A DNA stretch of 64,000 bases from Apostichopus japonicus (lineage: Eukaryota > Echinodermata > Holothuroidea > Aspidochirotida > Stichopodidae), in assembly GCF_037975245.1 (NCBI RefSeq), contig NC_092563.1, forward strand, positions 4,285,001 to 4,349,000. The letters are read 5' to 3'. Numbering within the stretch: the first letter of the stretch is position 1; each line of letters opens with the position of its first letter. Under the pieces are notes generated by a model. It saw nothing but the letters and a program-made list of their open reading frames with translations. It searched no databases and had not been told where the DNA came from. This document shows, piece by piece, positions 11,401-22,641 of the stretch. A program made the position numbers and the translations under genes.

Positions 11401-14024
11401 ATTAATTAGGTAAATATGCAAGATTAATCACTGTTATGCAAATGAAGAATAGAAACTGTCATTAACATATCATGACCATATGACATATTTTTGAAATGGA
11501 TTGGAAACTAGATTATCCTGTATGAACTGTATTGAAATAGAAATTATTAATTAATAATTAATAATTAGTTTCAAGATGATATGTGATAAGATAGGGACAC
11601 AAACAGAAGTGCCTCTTCAACGGTGTGGAGACTTATGATAACAGTGTGAACACTTGTCCTATGAAATTTTTTAAACTCCATTCACAATATAATCCAAATG
11701 TTTTTTGATGGACATGTGAAACATACCTTGTAAGATTTTTTGGAAAGATTGTTTCCATGTTTTAACATTAATGTTATCAATATATGGTCCACCGTATAGT
11801 CCTATTAGTTTGTGACAAAGGAAAGTTGAAATGCTGGCATTTTTTTTTAAAAAGAAAAGAAAAAAGGTAAATATGGATTCATTAATATGAGACCCTTTAA
11901 GTATTTGTAAAAAAAATTGTGAAAATGATGTCATTAATTTTAATGACTTAATTGACTTTTTTGAAGTTATTTAAGCTTGAAAGTTATTAAGGCAAAACCT
12001 TTTTTGATGTTATGTACATATTTTTATCTTGAGACAAAAGCGAGAAAGAGAGAGAGAGATAAGTGACAGCCATAATTTGTTTCTTTGGCCAAAGTTTGAA
12101 GGTGAAATGGGTTTATGTTTGAAGGTGCTTCCTGCTCCAAATCTATTATCTTTGCCATTCTGTTTATTATCAGTACTAAGTTGAATTTCATTTTTTTTTG
12201 TCTTTGTGTGTATATTTCTTTAAATTTATTTCCTTCTGATTTTCTTAACAATTTTTTTTCCAAACCTTTTCTGAACATTTACATTTCTCTTTCCTATTTC
12301 TTCTGTACTATTTGTAGAAAATGAAACACAGTTTTCTTGTCTGGTTCTTCTTCTAGGCTTTTTCTTTCCTAGATGTATTCTTTTTCTTGCAAGAAGAATC
12401 ATTTTGCCTTTTTTTTTTACTGGTGTCAGGGTGAAAAATAATTAGCTACTGACGGAGAGTACAGACATTTCCACTCTTTATTTTGATTACTCAACATCGT
12501 AAAGTCTGTCTTCTTGAAATTTACATAAACCTGCTGAGAACTTTACAGTTCATTGGGGATCACTAACATAACCAGGTAAATACAGTGGGGGAGCTTTCCC
12601 ACACCCTCTCCAGACTTGTCTTACACTTACCCCCTGAAGTCACATTTTACTTGAAACATTGCTCTCTCTGTCTGGTCCTGTTGTTGTACTGACAATATAT
12701 GTCATCTCCTCACTTACCTGTCACCCTATGACTGTAACACCCTCGCTACACCATCACACTTGGCTAGGCTGACTTTGAGACCTTCAAAAATTTAACACAG
12801 GAACCACCAAAGAGGTCCTCAATTTTGAAGAATTTATCTTTTTTCACAGTGTCTATATGAATACATGAATATTCATATTGATCATATTGAACTGCTAGTC
12901 TGTCTCGATGATTCAGTGGTCTGCTTCACCAGGTCAACCACTTTGGAGTTCGCTGCTCTGTGGTAACCATGACGATTGACCACATTTAAAGGTCAATTGA
13001 ATTATTAAAGGGGAAAAATGTATGATCAACTATATTAATTGATAAAATTTAAGTCCTAAATTATTTAGTAATTAGTTTTATTAAGTATTATTAGTCTTTT
13101 TTTGTTCTTTTTAATCTTGTTATCACTGAAGGAAATTTATCTCATTATTGATGAGATTTAATTATCAGACACCTACGCAATTCATATTTTATAGTATCAG
13201 TTTATATGCAGGTTATGTTAGAACCCTTGGAGAATTTGGTGCCTACCGTAGATCATATGTCCGCGCAGATAACATAAAACAGCCAGTTGTTTTTGTAAAG
13301 TTTCTTATTCCGCTAAGCAAATACTCACAAGTCCAAAACAATAGTGTTTTTTTTTACACTAAATCAGGAGTCAAAAGTTGGAATTTTTTCATATTTTTAA
13401 GAATGTGACACTTTGTCTGAATTATTTTTATGATCTGTTTTAACAAACCAATATCGGTGACAGTGGACCTGGTGGGATCTGGGGGCACCTTCCCCTCTCT
13501 CCAGTTTTCTGAAACACTCAAAAATGAGAAGGGCTCCTTGGTATAAAACAGAAGTACCCATTTCCTTCTTGTATTTAAGAAGAGCCGATAATGTTATTAA
13601 ACATGAGTACAAATACATAATTTTGCTCTTGTTAAGTACAGGTAACTCTGTTACAGTATGAGTACAGGTATAGACTTGCTACAAGCATACTTGTTCCTAT
13701 ATTTCTTGTAGATGAATAAACCCCCAGTTGTTGCTTTCAAGATGCACTGGAGGTTTCAAATCTCAAGAAAGCATAGACTGTTAGCACAATAATTACTCAT
13801 ACATGGCATGTGGACCTGGTCTGGTCTACATAACTGTTGGGGCAAAGTTGTCAATGCCACTTACTAGTGGCACTTCCTACAAGAGAAAAAGGCACCTTTC
13901 AATAGTGAGAGGAAATATTCCATAGAGTTTATAAATATGAAAATCACAGTTTGGCTATACTCATTGAATATTGGTGGAAAGTGGAATAGAAGTACTTCAT
14001 TTTAGTAAGGAAATGTTATATTCG

Positions 14025-14058
14025 TTAATCATGGATTATGTAAATAATCCATGATTAA
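14025..14058. repeat. Perfect 15-bp palindrome with 4-base loop
   Basis: TTAATCATGGATTAT at 14025-14039 is followed by GTAA and the exact reverse complement at 14044-14058. It is a compact hairpin, with no other element ends seen around it. Confidence 0.8.
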
Positions 14059-15143
14059 GAATGACTATCTTGTGAGGACATGAAAGAAACATTGGTAGAA
14101 ACATAAGTTTTGTAAAAATTATTAATGCTAAGTCTTCAACTGATTCAGTCAGTACTGCCTTTTGATTTAGTTTGTGATTTTATCAATTGTTACTAAACTT
14201 GGTCCATACTAATCCTTGAAATTCCATAAATTATTCACCGTAGCATTTGTTATTATTACATATCAGAATTGGTCACAAAGTGACCGTTGAGGAGGAATAG
14301 GGGTGGACAAAGGGGACTCACAAAGATTGGGGTGGGGAAGGAAAACAATGTGGTCATTGTTGAATCAGTTGAGAAAGGGAAGGGGATTTAGGAAAACCCT
14401 AAATGTAGAATCTGTTGCCTTTTCATAAAAAATAATGTCCAGTTGGTCTCATGAGCAAAGTTAACTAGGGGTCTGTGAAATGGAAATATAAATTTATCAG
14501 TAGGGTGAGCTCTTTGGCTTGTTATCTTATGGAGAGGAAAAATTTATTTTGCTATATTGTAAGAATGCATCAAATACTGTTTGATTCTCATCATCGTTAT
14601 TGAATGAACAAAATAATATTACCTTCACTGTTTTTTTTCAAAGGACTGTTATTTGTTGTTGTACCTCTCAGATGTATGCAATTTTCAAATATTTTGCTCT
14701 AATCGCACAAATTATGAATTTTAGTTTTCGTTATGATCAAGAAAAACGAAAGGGAACGCAGCTGCTTGTTATTATTTCTGCTGGTATAATTTTGTGAGAA
14801 TTTGTGCATATTATAACCTCTCTACTTCTTATGTATGAGCCCATCAATACAGATATTGTGTAACAGAAGACCGATTCGGATATGTTGTTGTTTTTTGTAG
14901 TAGTAAATGTGTTTGTTGAGAATCGTCTCACATCGTACGGAAGCGTAGAGGTGCCATCACCCATGAAGACTCCATTTTCAAATACTAGGATGGACACTGA
15001 CATGACATCAAAATAAACGATATTGCACACCCTATTGAAAACCCAGCAGCCTCATTTATGAAGATGTAAATACAGGTAAAACGGAGGCAATCAAAAATTA
15101 CACACACACAAAATTATATTAAAAGTACTAAAATTGTATATAC

Positions 15144-15225
15144 GTATGTATGTATGTATGTATGTATGTATGTATGTATGTATGTATGTATGTATGTATG
15201 TATGTATGTATGTATGAATGTATGT
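15144..15225. repeat. (ATGT)n microsatellite
   Basis: Some twenty near-perfect TATG/ATGT tetranucleotides in a row with one A substitution near the end. An apparent open frame of Tyr/Ile/His/Thr repeats on the minus strand is only the translation of this tract. Confidence 0.95.
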
Positions 15226-16388
15226 GTATATGCGTTTATGTATAATGATGTACTGAAACCAGTACAATACGTACAAGAAAGTTTTAAAATTTTGTAGCTA
15301 TAAGATTCCGCAAATATCGGACGCAGATTGCATGCTTTTGCTTCAAATAATTCCTTTGATTAGAAATGTCGAACATACAATCGTCCGACGGAAAACAGTG
15401 CACCGATTCAGCCGGACTAACAACCATAATTTCGGACGTCTGTCCTCCCTACCAACAAACCCCCTCCCCTTCCCATTTCCCTTATGATATGACTAGCTGA
15501 GGATTAGCATGAAGTCAATACTTGCGGAGTATGCGAAGATCCGAAAGTTCCTACATGACCAAAGCCCGTCTGTGATTTTGAAATATCCCATCACAACTTA
15601 ACTCTAGCATACAAACTAGGCAAAGTCTACATATTCGTATTTTTCCTTTTCGGTCATTTAAGTGAAATTCATTATTGCAGTTGATTTATGGGTGGGAGGA
15701 AAGCATTGCTCCGATATTACAGGGTTTCGTCTGCCGCTTGAACATGGTTTTGAAAACCTAAAGGAGGCGCAGAAAGTCAGGAGTGCCAGGCGGGAGATGA
15801 ATGTGAGGGTGAATTACGTCATGCTAGCGTAATGTTAGGCAATATAGAGCAAGCTGTGCGTGCACAGGTAGTTACGTAATCGGTCTTGTTTATAATTTAA
15901 TTGACAATACGAACGCATAATAGTGGTACATTCAGGCTTGTCAAAAAGTCGAGTGTGTTACTTAATTTCACCTGAAGCCATTGATGAAGGCAAATAGTAC
16001 AGTCGTTTGGTAGTTTGGTTTTCGTCCCCAGGTTCTTTCCTGGGCGACTTTTCCAAAAAAGTACATGGTGTCTATATACGTCTGGAAAAGACTTCAGGGC
16101 CCATGGTCACTTACATAGTGTTTATATAGGCTACGTCTGGAAATTACTGGGCCTTGGTCACTTTAATGTAACCGGGTGTGCCCATAATTCTAAATGGAGA
16201 AACAGTATCTCTTCGGGCGTAATTAATTAACGTAACCAATTGGGAGAGTTGCGCCTTGCAGAACCGACCAAATGAAAGATGGAACCATCACCTCGTGGCT
16301 TCAGGTGCAGGTTGTCACTAATTTCTTTGATTTTGCGTGAGTGAGTACTTTTTCTTCTCTTCTCTGATTTAACCTTCAAGAGGATGCA

Positions 16389-16568
16389 CAGGTCAAACAT
16401 ATAGCACAGTAGTCTAAACAGGTCAAAATATAGCACAGTAGTATAAACAGGTCAAACATATAGCACAGTAGTATAAACAGGTCAAACATATAGCACAGTA
16501 GTATAAACAGGTCAAACATATAGCACAGTAGTATAAACAGGTCAAACATATAGCACAGTAGTATAAAC
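16389..16568. repeat. 30-bp tandem repeat, about six copies
   Basis: The unit CAGGTCAAACATATAGCACA plus GTAGTATAAA recurs head to tail. One early copy lacks a base and the first has a C in place of A. The last four copies are almost identical, indicating recent expansion. Confidence 0.95.
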
Positions 16569-16712
16569 GAAAATACTTTGTTTTAGGCCTTATACAAAGT
16601 TATGGTTACTCTGATGTAAATGATTGCGTTTAGTGCATTAAAGAAAAAAGGTTCTGGAAATTCAATAATGAGCGGGGAGGAGGAGGGGGAGGATTAATGC
16701 TGAAATCTTCTC

Positions 16713-16897
16713 ATGTATTTATGTATGTAATTTAGATCCTCCTGCAAGCAGAAACTCGCGAAAAAGCCTCATTGGCTTATCAAAGTCGCAAGCTGACTGA
16801 AGTCAGTATCTTAGATTCATATTTAACGTCCATGATTATGTATTATCAATTGTAAGCAACTCTGTAACTGGACGACATACATTAATCTTGGAGTCAC
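16713..16897 (-). mobile_element. SINE fragment (headless copy)
   Basis: It matches the body of the SINE at 24577-24858 over most of its length. Shared blocks include TCGCGAA, TTGGCTTATCAAAG, CGCAAGCTGAC, CGTCCATGATTATG and GACGACATACATTAATCTTG. It begins with an ATGT-type tail and stops at GGAGTCAC, so the tRNA-like head is missing. This is a 5'-truncated copy in minus orientation. Confidence 0.8.
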
Positions 16898-17211
16898 ATG
16901 CAAGGATATAATACAAACATATACTTAAATACTTGACGGCATGTATGAAGATAATATCAGCTAAACGGTTCAAAACCTAAAAGATAAAAAAGGCTTTAAT
17001 TAGGACAAATAGGTTAAAGTTTAAGTTACTTGTCATTATATTCGGTAATGTTACTATTCGAATACTCCCTAAGGATACCGTTAATTTTACTCGAGACGGA
17101 AGCTATGGTACAACCTTAGCAGGAAAATATTCGTGCAGGGATATAGAAGACCGAACATATCAACGCCTGCAATAGATTTAATATTTCCCTAATCAAAGGA
17201 AGAACATTCAC

Positions 17212-17869
17212 CAGAGTTGGGGACTCGAGTCAGGGACTCGGACTCGAATCCGACTCGAGTCGCAAATTTTAGGACTTGAGACTCGACTCGAGACTCGGCT
17301 GTCAGAGACTTGGGACTTGACTTGAGACTTGCCTTCAAAAGACTCGGTTTTTCTACTAGAGACTTGTTTGTATTTCACAATTTTTTAATCATTAAATAAC
17401 TTCATAAGTTGATATCGATAATAAATAATTATGGTTTCGTGTACGCTCGAATTACGAGCGCCCAACGACGACTACAGGCGTTACCATAACTACCATTGGC
17501 TTGGTTGAATATTCCATCCAGGGCTGCTGTTTGGCTGAAAGTTGGCCTTTTTCAATAAAACAGTGGCTAGCAAATTTTGAGGTAATTTGTTCCGTGGCGT
17601 GTGCCCCGGTTTTGCTATTCGGCTGTTTAATTTATACCACATAATTCCTGGAAAACTGTTACATTATTCGTAGCCTGCATCATTGTATTCAAACTTCAAA
17701 GACTTGAGACTTGCTCATAGGGACTTGAGACTTGACTCGAGACTCGACCTCCAAAGACTTGAGACTTGACTTGAGACTCGCTCAAAATTTTCAAGGTGAC
17801 TTGAGACTTGCTGGTAAAGACTTGAGACTTGACTTGAGAATTGCAGCTAGGGACTTGTTGACAACTCTG
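17212..17869. mobile_element. Non-autonomous hAT-like transposon, 658 bp
   Basis: The ends start CAGAGTTG on both strands and are flanked by a perfect 8-bp duplication ACATTCAC at 17204-17211 and 17870-17877, the signature length of hAT insertions. Both ends carry many copies of GACTTGAGAC/GACTCGAGTC-type words, giving clustered subterminal repeats. No transposase frame is present, so it depends on an enzyme encoded elsewhere. Confidence 0.88.
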
Positions 17870-18026
17870 ACATTCACTACAGTACTCATATTGTTATATA
17901 GGCCTGCCTAATCTGATTCATAAAACGGATGTGGAAGAGTAACTTCAAAAATTGTAAACACCCTTTTTCCCCTTCTTTTTGACTCGTTGCAACGAACCCG
18001 AGCAAGGAAATTATGTTACAGGCTAA

Positions 18027-18270
18027 AGCCCGGGTCACATCTGCGCGATTCAACACGCGATTCAACTCGCAATACAATTGAAGGTTGAATCGCGTAGTTA
18101 GACACGGGTATCAACTTGTTGCGCAATAAAAGTTGCGCCGTCGATTTGGGTTGATTTGCAATAGAGCAATGTCCTAATCAGCGCAACTTCTCAGAAGCGA
18201 CTTTTCTGATTCGCGTGATTTTAGTTGCGAGTTGAATCGCGTGTTGAATCGCGCAGATGTAACCCGGGCT
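18027..18270. mobile_element. Palindromic MITE, PIF/Harbinger-like
   Basis: Inverted ends of about 46 bp, starting AGCCCGGGT and running through CATCTGCGCGATTCAACACG to ACTCGCAA, differ at one base. They flank a 244-bp element with TAA on both sides (18024-18026 and 18271-18273). A 3-bp TWA duplication is typical of PIF/Harbinger MITEs. The element is richer in CG than its surroundings and its near-identical arms suggest a young insertion. Confidence 0.82.
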
Positions 18271-18273
18271 TAA

Positions 18274-19137
18274 CAATGAAAAGTTAAAATCATGCGCATT
18301 TTTCGCATCGCTTGCAAATAACATTGACGCGTGCATTTCAAAGCTGTCACTACCAGAGATATATTACAGAGCGAAAGGTGCTACATATACTTATAGAAAT
18401 TGAAACCGTGCTGACTTTGGGTTATGGTAGCAAGATATATGCGCCACAGATAAGGTGCGTCATAATTGATCATTGATTGGCATATTCCGGTATGATTCGC
18501 TATCCATTCCCTTACATTTTTACAACTTGTAATTCTAATACTAGTTTCCTGTCATGAAACACACATTAACATCTCAGTGTGCCGGAGTTTTATGTCTGCG
18601 CAAACAAATAATGGTTGCCATTTCAGAAAAAAAGCAAAGCATATTCACCAACGTTAAGTCAAAAGAGTACACGCGCGTATACGCGTAAGTTGGCATCATT
18701 ATAAATGTGTTTACGCGCTACAAGAAATCAATTTATAAAAATCACTGACCCACGTTTGTTTGTGCAAAAGAGCAAATAGCGATTAGATATAGAACACCAG
18801 TGCGCCATCACATATCTGAAATCACGACCAGAAACACATGTACAGATATATGGCTCTGGTCACGACGACGCGTTAATTTAATATTCGGCTCGCCGCTCTA
18901 TACACAACCAGCGCAGAGCCAATATACGGCTCTGAACCAGCGTAGCGCGCAGTGCCAAGATGCGAACCATCTGTCTTTGGCACGCATACATTCTTATGAC
19001 ATCACAATACATCACAAACATTTGCCGTTACAAGATATTTCACCTTCACTACGTGACACTACTCCAAGGCAGCAATGCGACGTGGCATATGCACAACATT
19101 CACTGCTATATACCAAGTCCTCTACTAGAATTATAAA
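18274..19137. other. Upstream region of the 19138-21657 gene
   Basis: No exon with good support. A 135-codon open frame starting at 18800 runs through the start codon region in another frame and is probably chance. A promoter is expected here, but no specific element was identified. Confidence 0.4.
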
Positions 19138-21657
19138 ATGGCATCGGCCCCAAAGGAAGAGGAAGAACGAGTTGAGGCAGCCTTACAAGTGGTACGTCCA
19201 GCCATGAGATCCACATTGCTCAGTCCTTTGGTACGAAAGAGTCCACTCCCACCTTTGGGCGCACAACCCACTCAGCCTGTAGAGCGCAATCTCTTTAAGA
19301 GATTACATGATAATTCCGCGTCGCTTCTCTCGGTGGCTCAGCAGAGGAGCAGAGATGAAGGCAACAGGGCATCAACTAGCTCAACAAGTCAAGGTTAGTT
19401 CATATTGCGTCACACACTTTTGTTAAAGCAATGCCCTTCTTATAAACTAGAAGTGGCATTTTTTTTTAAATGAAATGTACCCTTTAGCATTTTGTTACTT
19501 CAAGAGTGATGTTAATTAGATGGTGCCCGCTGAAAGAAAAATATTACTAGAAAAATATTGTCGTATAGTTGAAAAACAGTTAAATGCTGGAATTTGCGGC
19601 AACGCAGAAGATGGACAGATTCATTTTGTAGGAACGTTTTGTGCGGATTTCGCGGTTTACTTCATCAATTTGGTCACGTTCAAGAATCGGGGAAATTGTC
19701 TCATTACAGGATGCTGAAAGCTGTGAACGCGATTTTGCCAACACATCCTTTAAAGGATTTCCTGGTGGCTGAAGTTGATTACTTTATCAAAATTGCTGAA
19801 ATTTTTCATAAACCTTAGGCGAAAATAACATAGTCATAGCATTTTGTATCGCGGAGATGTGATGATTTTTTTTCTTCTAATTTTGTGCTGTAAATGCACC
19901 TGGCAACGGCAGACTGGACTGATGTCATCAGGCCACTTCCGCTGAAAATGTCTTCTTTTTTTTAAATTTAATTTATCGATCATTATCCAGAGGATACTTT
20001 TTATGAATTTCTAAGTACAGAGAACTTTGACAATGCTTCAGGTTTCAAGTATTCATCAGCAAGATGATTGTAATAGCCCAGGTAAAGCTTTAGAAGGTAT
20101 TTGCTCGGATAAAATCAGACCCCCTACTATCTGTAGTATCTGAAGTTTTAGCCACTCGGAACAGGTTATCTCGAGTTACATATCTTAATCAGCAAGATTA
20201 ATTTTTATTTCAATGTAAGTTTTACATTGTTGGTCACCAGAAAATCGTTTTAACATGCAAATAAAAAAACCCGCTAAGTGTTATAATATATTCTCCTGTC
20301 AAAGGTAGCGGCATGGAGCTGTTGAAGCCAGTTTCAGGTGCCCAAATATTTGAAAAATCATTCATGCATAAAAAGTTTAGACATAACTTGGATGCAATAT
20401 TTTTGTTTTTAAGAATTTCCGACCGCAGCTCTGAGTGTACAGAATGCACCAGAATGTTGCCAGAGGCACTGGGTTCACCACCAGGAGGAACACCGTCCTG
20501 AGATACCAGCAACGGTACCATTCAGGGATACCATGACCCCACCACGACCTGCCTCTACAGCTCTCAGAAATATCAAGAAAGTCGATAAACTAACCAAATT
20601 AGTAACGGACGATATGCACTCCAATGAAAGGAGGCAGGCACCACTATCGACAATTTGTGTCCGGTGAGTTAGCTTATGATGTCATCATACCCGCATCAAC
20701 ATGTCTACGAAACAAACAAACAAATCAGGGAGTCAGACTGACCTGACAAATGTACCGTGTGTATTGTAGCAGAATATGCGTCCCTTTATAACCATAGTAA
20801 CCATTTTTTTTGGGGGGGGTACATCAATATAAGAGGATCACCGCCCTGTTGAGAAATGTTGCTTTTGTCAGGGTGCTTGGATGCCAAATGATGCGATCTT
20901 TCCCCCTACGTTTGTATTCCAATTTTCTGTTTGTATTCCTTACCTCTTTTGAGCTATAAATCTGAAAAATAATCAACAATTTTCTTGTGCCCACCTCGCC
21001 ACCCTTTGGCTATGTGCATGTTTATTATAACTTGCGTACAGACTAAAGAATCGAGGCTTTACCCGTCTGGTTTTCTTGTGATCTTAGATTTCCTGTAAGT
21101 TGTCACTGTAAGCACAAATCCCATGTAGATCGTTCTCAAAAATAAATCTATACTTTTGTATTAAGCTAAGAGTCACATTAAAACTACGACAACCATATTT
21201 AATCATACAATTCAACGAATGTTTTCGTAATTGGATATTGTTTTCTTTAATCTCAAGGCCTTTGAGATAGTGTTGGCATATGTAATATAATCAAGTAAAA
21301 CATAGTTTCTACAATCGTTTTAAGTATGTAGAAACTTTTAAAATCAGTTTTTTGAATCCCCTTTCCTTTCTGACCAGATGGCACAAGTTACGTAACGATC
21401 CCGGTTACTCAGCAGACACTTTGCTTCAATGTCTCCGCCCAATCGGTAACGTAGAGAGTGTAGTCATTACCTCAGAGTGCACCGCTAGAGTTACGTTTGA
21501 CCGCATCGACGATGCCTGTACAGCCGTAGACTCTAAAAACATCGGTCGCCGTCAGAATCCGTTACAATGTCGCTGGTTTCATAAATCAATGGAGAATAAG
21601 GCGTTTACAATGAAACGAAACCATCTCCATGTTATGTACAATCCTTTCATTAATTAA
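19138..21657 (+). CDS. Three-exon gene, 256-residue protein with C-terminal RRM-like domain
   Basis: Exons 19138-19393, 20429-20663 and 21378-21657, with donors AAG|GTTAGT and CCG|GTGAGT, acceptors CCGCAG and ACCAG, and phases 1 then 2 matching. The start MASAPKEEEERVEAALQVV is the first ATG of the open frame and follows an AT-rich leader. The N-terminal two thirds are Pro/Arg/Ser-rich and look disordered. The last exon encodes a compact domain resembling a single divergent RRM: a helix-like YSADTLLQCLRPIGNV, a strand-like ESVVITSECTARVTF, a helix-like DRIDDACTAVD, and RQNPLQCRWFHK. Vertebrate testis-expressed proteins with a lone degenerate RRM (C6orf201/TEX56 type) came to mind, but I cannot confirm that. 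RNA binding is inference. Confidence 0.82.
19394..20428 (+). other. Intron 1 of the RRM-like gene
   Basis: Contains an open stretch at 19520-19818 that switches frame around 19700 (PAERKILLEKYCRIVEKQ, then HPLKDFLVAEVDYFIKIAE). It might be a decayed coding relic or transposon piece. I recognise no family. Otherwise AT-rich and featureless. Confidence 0.45.
20664..21377 (+). other. Intron 2 of the RRM-like gene
   Basis: About 0.7 kb, with a T/G homopolymer near 20810. No other feature is seen. Confidence 0.5.
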
Positions 21658-22232
21658 TTAAGTAATTTAATATTATTTACAGTTATTCTTTCAGTTCATT
21701 TCTATTCATGTGCTTAATGTTTTGATAGGGTCAGACCGAGTTAAATATGTAAAATTATATCGTCATGGAAATTAACAAGTATCGCAGTAAGCTTCATTTT
21801 TTACGTATGTTGTAAATGTTCAAGTTTTGTCTAGAAAACCGATTTCAGTTCAACAATTTATAAATAATTGAGTGAATAGCGGTGATATGATAATGTTATA
21901 TCACCTGGCCTCGGTGACTCGTATAATTATCTAATGGGAATTTACCAAATAATGTCCTAATTTTTCTGATAGTTGGTATTTATCTATCATATACACCCTG
22001 AGTTCATTCTCACATTTAATTCATCTCACGTATGCTATAATTACTCATATAACAGTTTGATATTTAAAGTGAGAGCAGCTTACTTCTTCCCAATACTTTT
22101 CTCGGGGGCAGGCAGAGAGTACTGCTTGATCCTTAATTTTGTGTGTTTTTGTGACAAACTGTGTTTGCTGTAATGCTGCTCAAGACAAGTGAGAAGAGAA
22201 GGATGACAAGGCAAGAAGTCAAGAGCAAGAAT

Positions 22233-22238
22233 TTTATT
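22233..22238 (-). terminator. Candidate polyadenylation signal of the adhesion GPCR gene
   Basis: AATAAA on the minus strand, about 400 bases beyond the stop codon at 22631-22633. It is the first canonical hexamer I noticed after the stop. No transcript evidence is available. Confidence 0.4.
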
Positions 22239-22630
22239 GCAACACCAATTAGTTAAATTAGTTAAAGAGCTTAACGAGCTTTACAAAGTAGTAATGTACC
22301 CTGATACTATGCCAGAGATTTGTCATCAATGTAGGGAGGGGTTGATTAATTTACAAATACACAAGAATGGTAGCATAAAGTAAAAGACATAAACTTTGAA
22401 TACTACAAGCTAACACATACAATAATATTAAAATTTCCATAAAATATCCATGTTACCAGTTTGAGATATGAAAGCTAAATTTCGATATTGAAAATTTTTT
22501 AAAAAACACTATCTGAATAGATTATACAATGAGGTAATGGGCCACAATCCTGGAGTGTATTCAACAATCGTAAAACAATGATCACAGCAGTAGCATCTAG
22601 CCCAAATTCGTCCCACTTCTGCCACCATGG

Positions 22631-22641
22631 TTAAGATTTAT
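22631..22641 (-). CDS. GPCR last coding micro-exon
   Basis: After a GGTTTCAG acceptor, only the end of a Tyr codon, Lys, Ser and TAA are coded. It completes the tail PPRPIYKS. The phase (1) fits the preceding exon. Confidence 0.6.

Larger units (their letters stand above)
8491..17203. other. Intergenic region without supportable gene
   Basis: About 8.7 kb, including the unresolved 3' UTR of SLC7A6OS. Open frames up to 132 codons occur but lack splice context, domains or compositional support. Present are GT-rich tracts (9720-9800), poly-T/poly-A runs, an AT-rich zone near 11540-11570, a palindrome at 14025-14058, an ATGT microsatellite, a 30-bp repeat array and a SINE fragment, listed separately. 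Confidence 0.55.

Noticed and set aside
15091-15276. Tyr/Ile/His/Thr repeat protein
   Set aside because: Translation of the ATGT microsatellite.
18800-19207. 135-codon open frame overlapping the start of the RRM-like gene
   Set aside because: Different frame from the spliced gene, no domain and a composition typical of chance.
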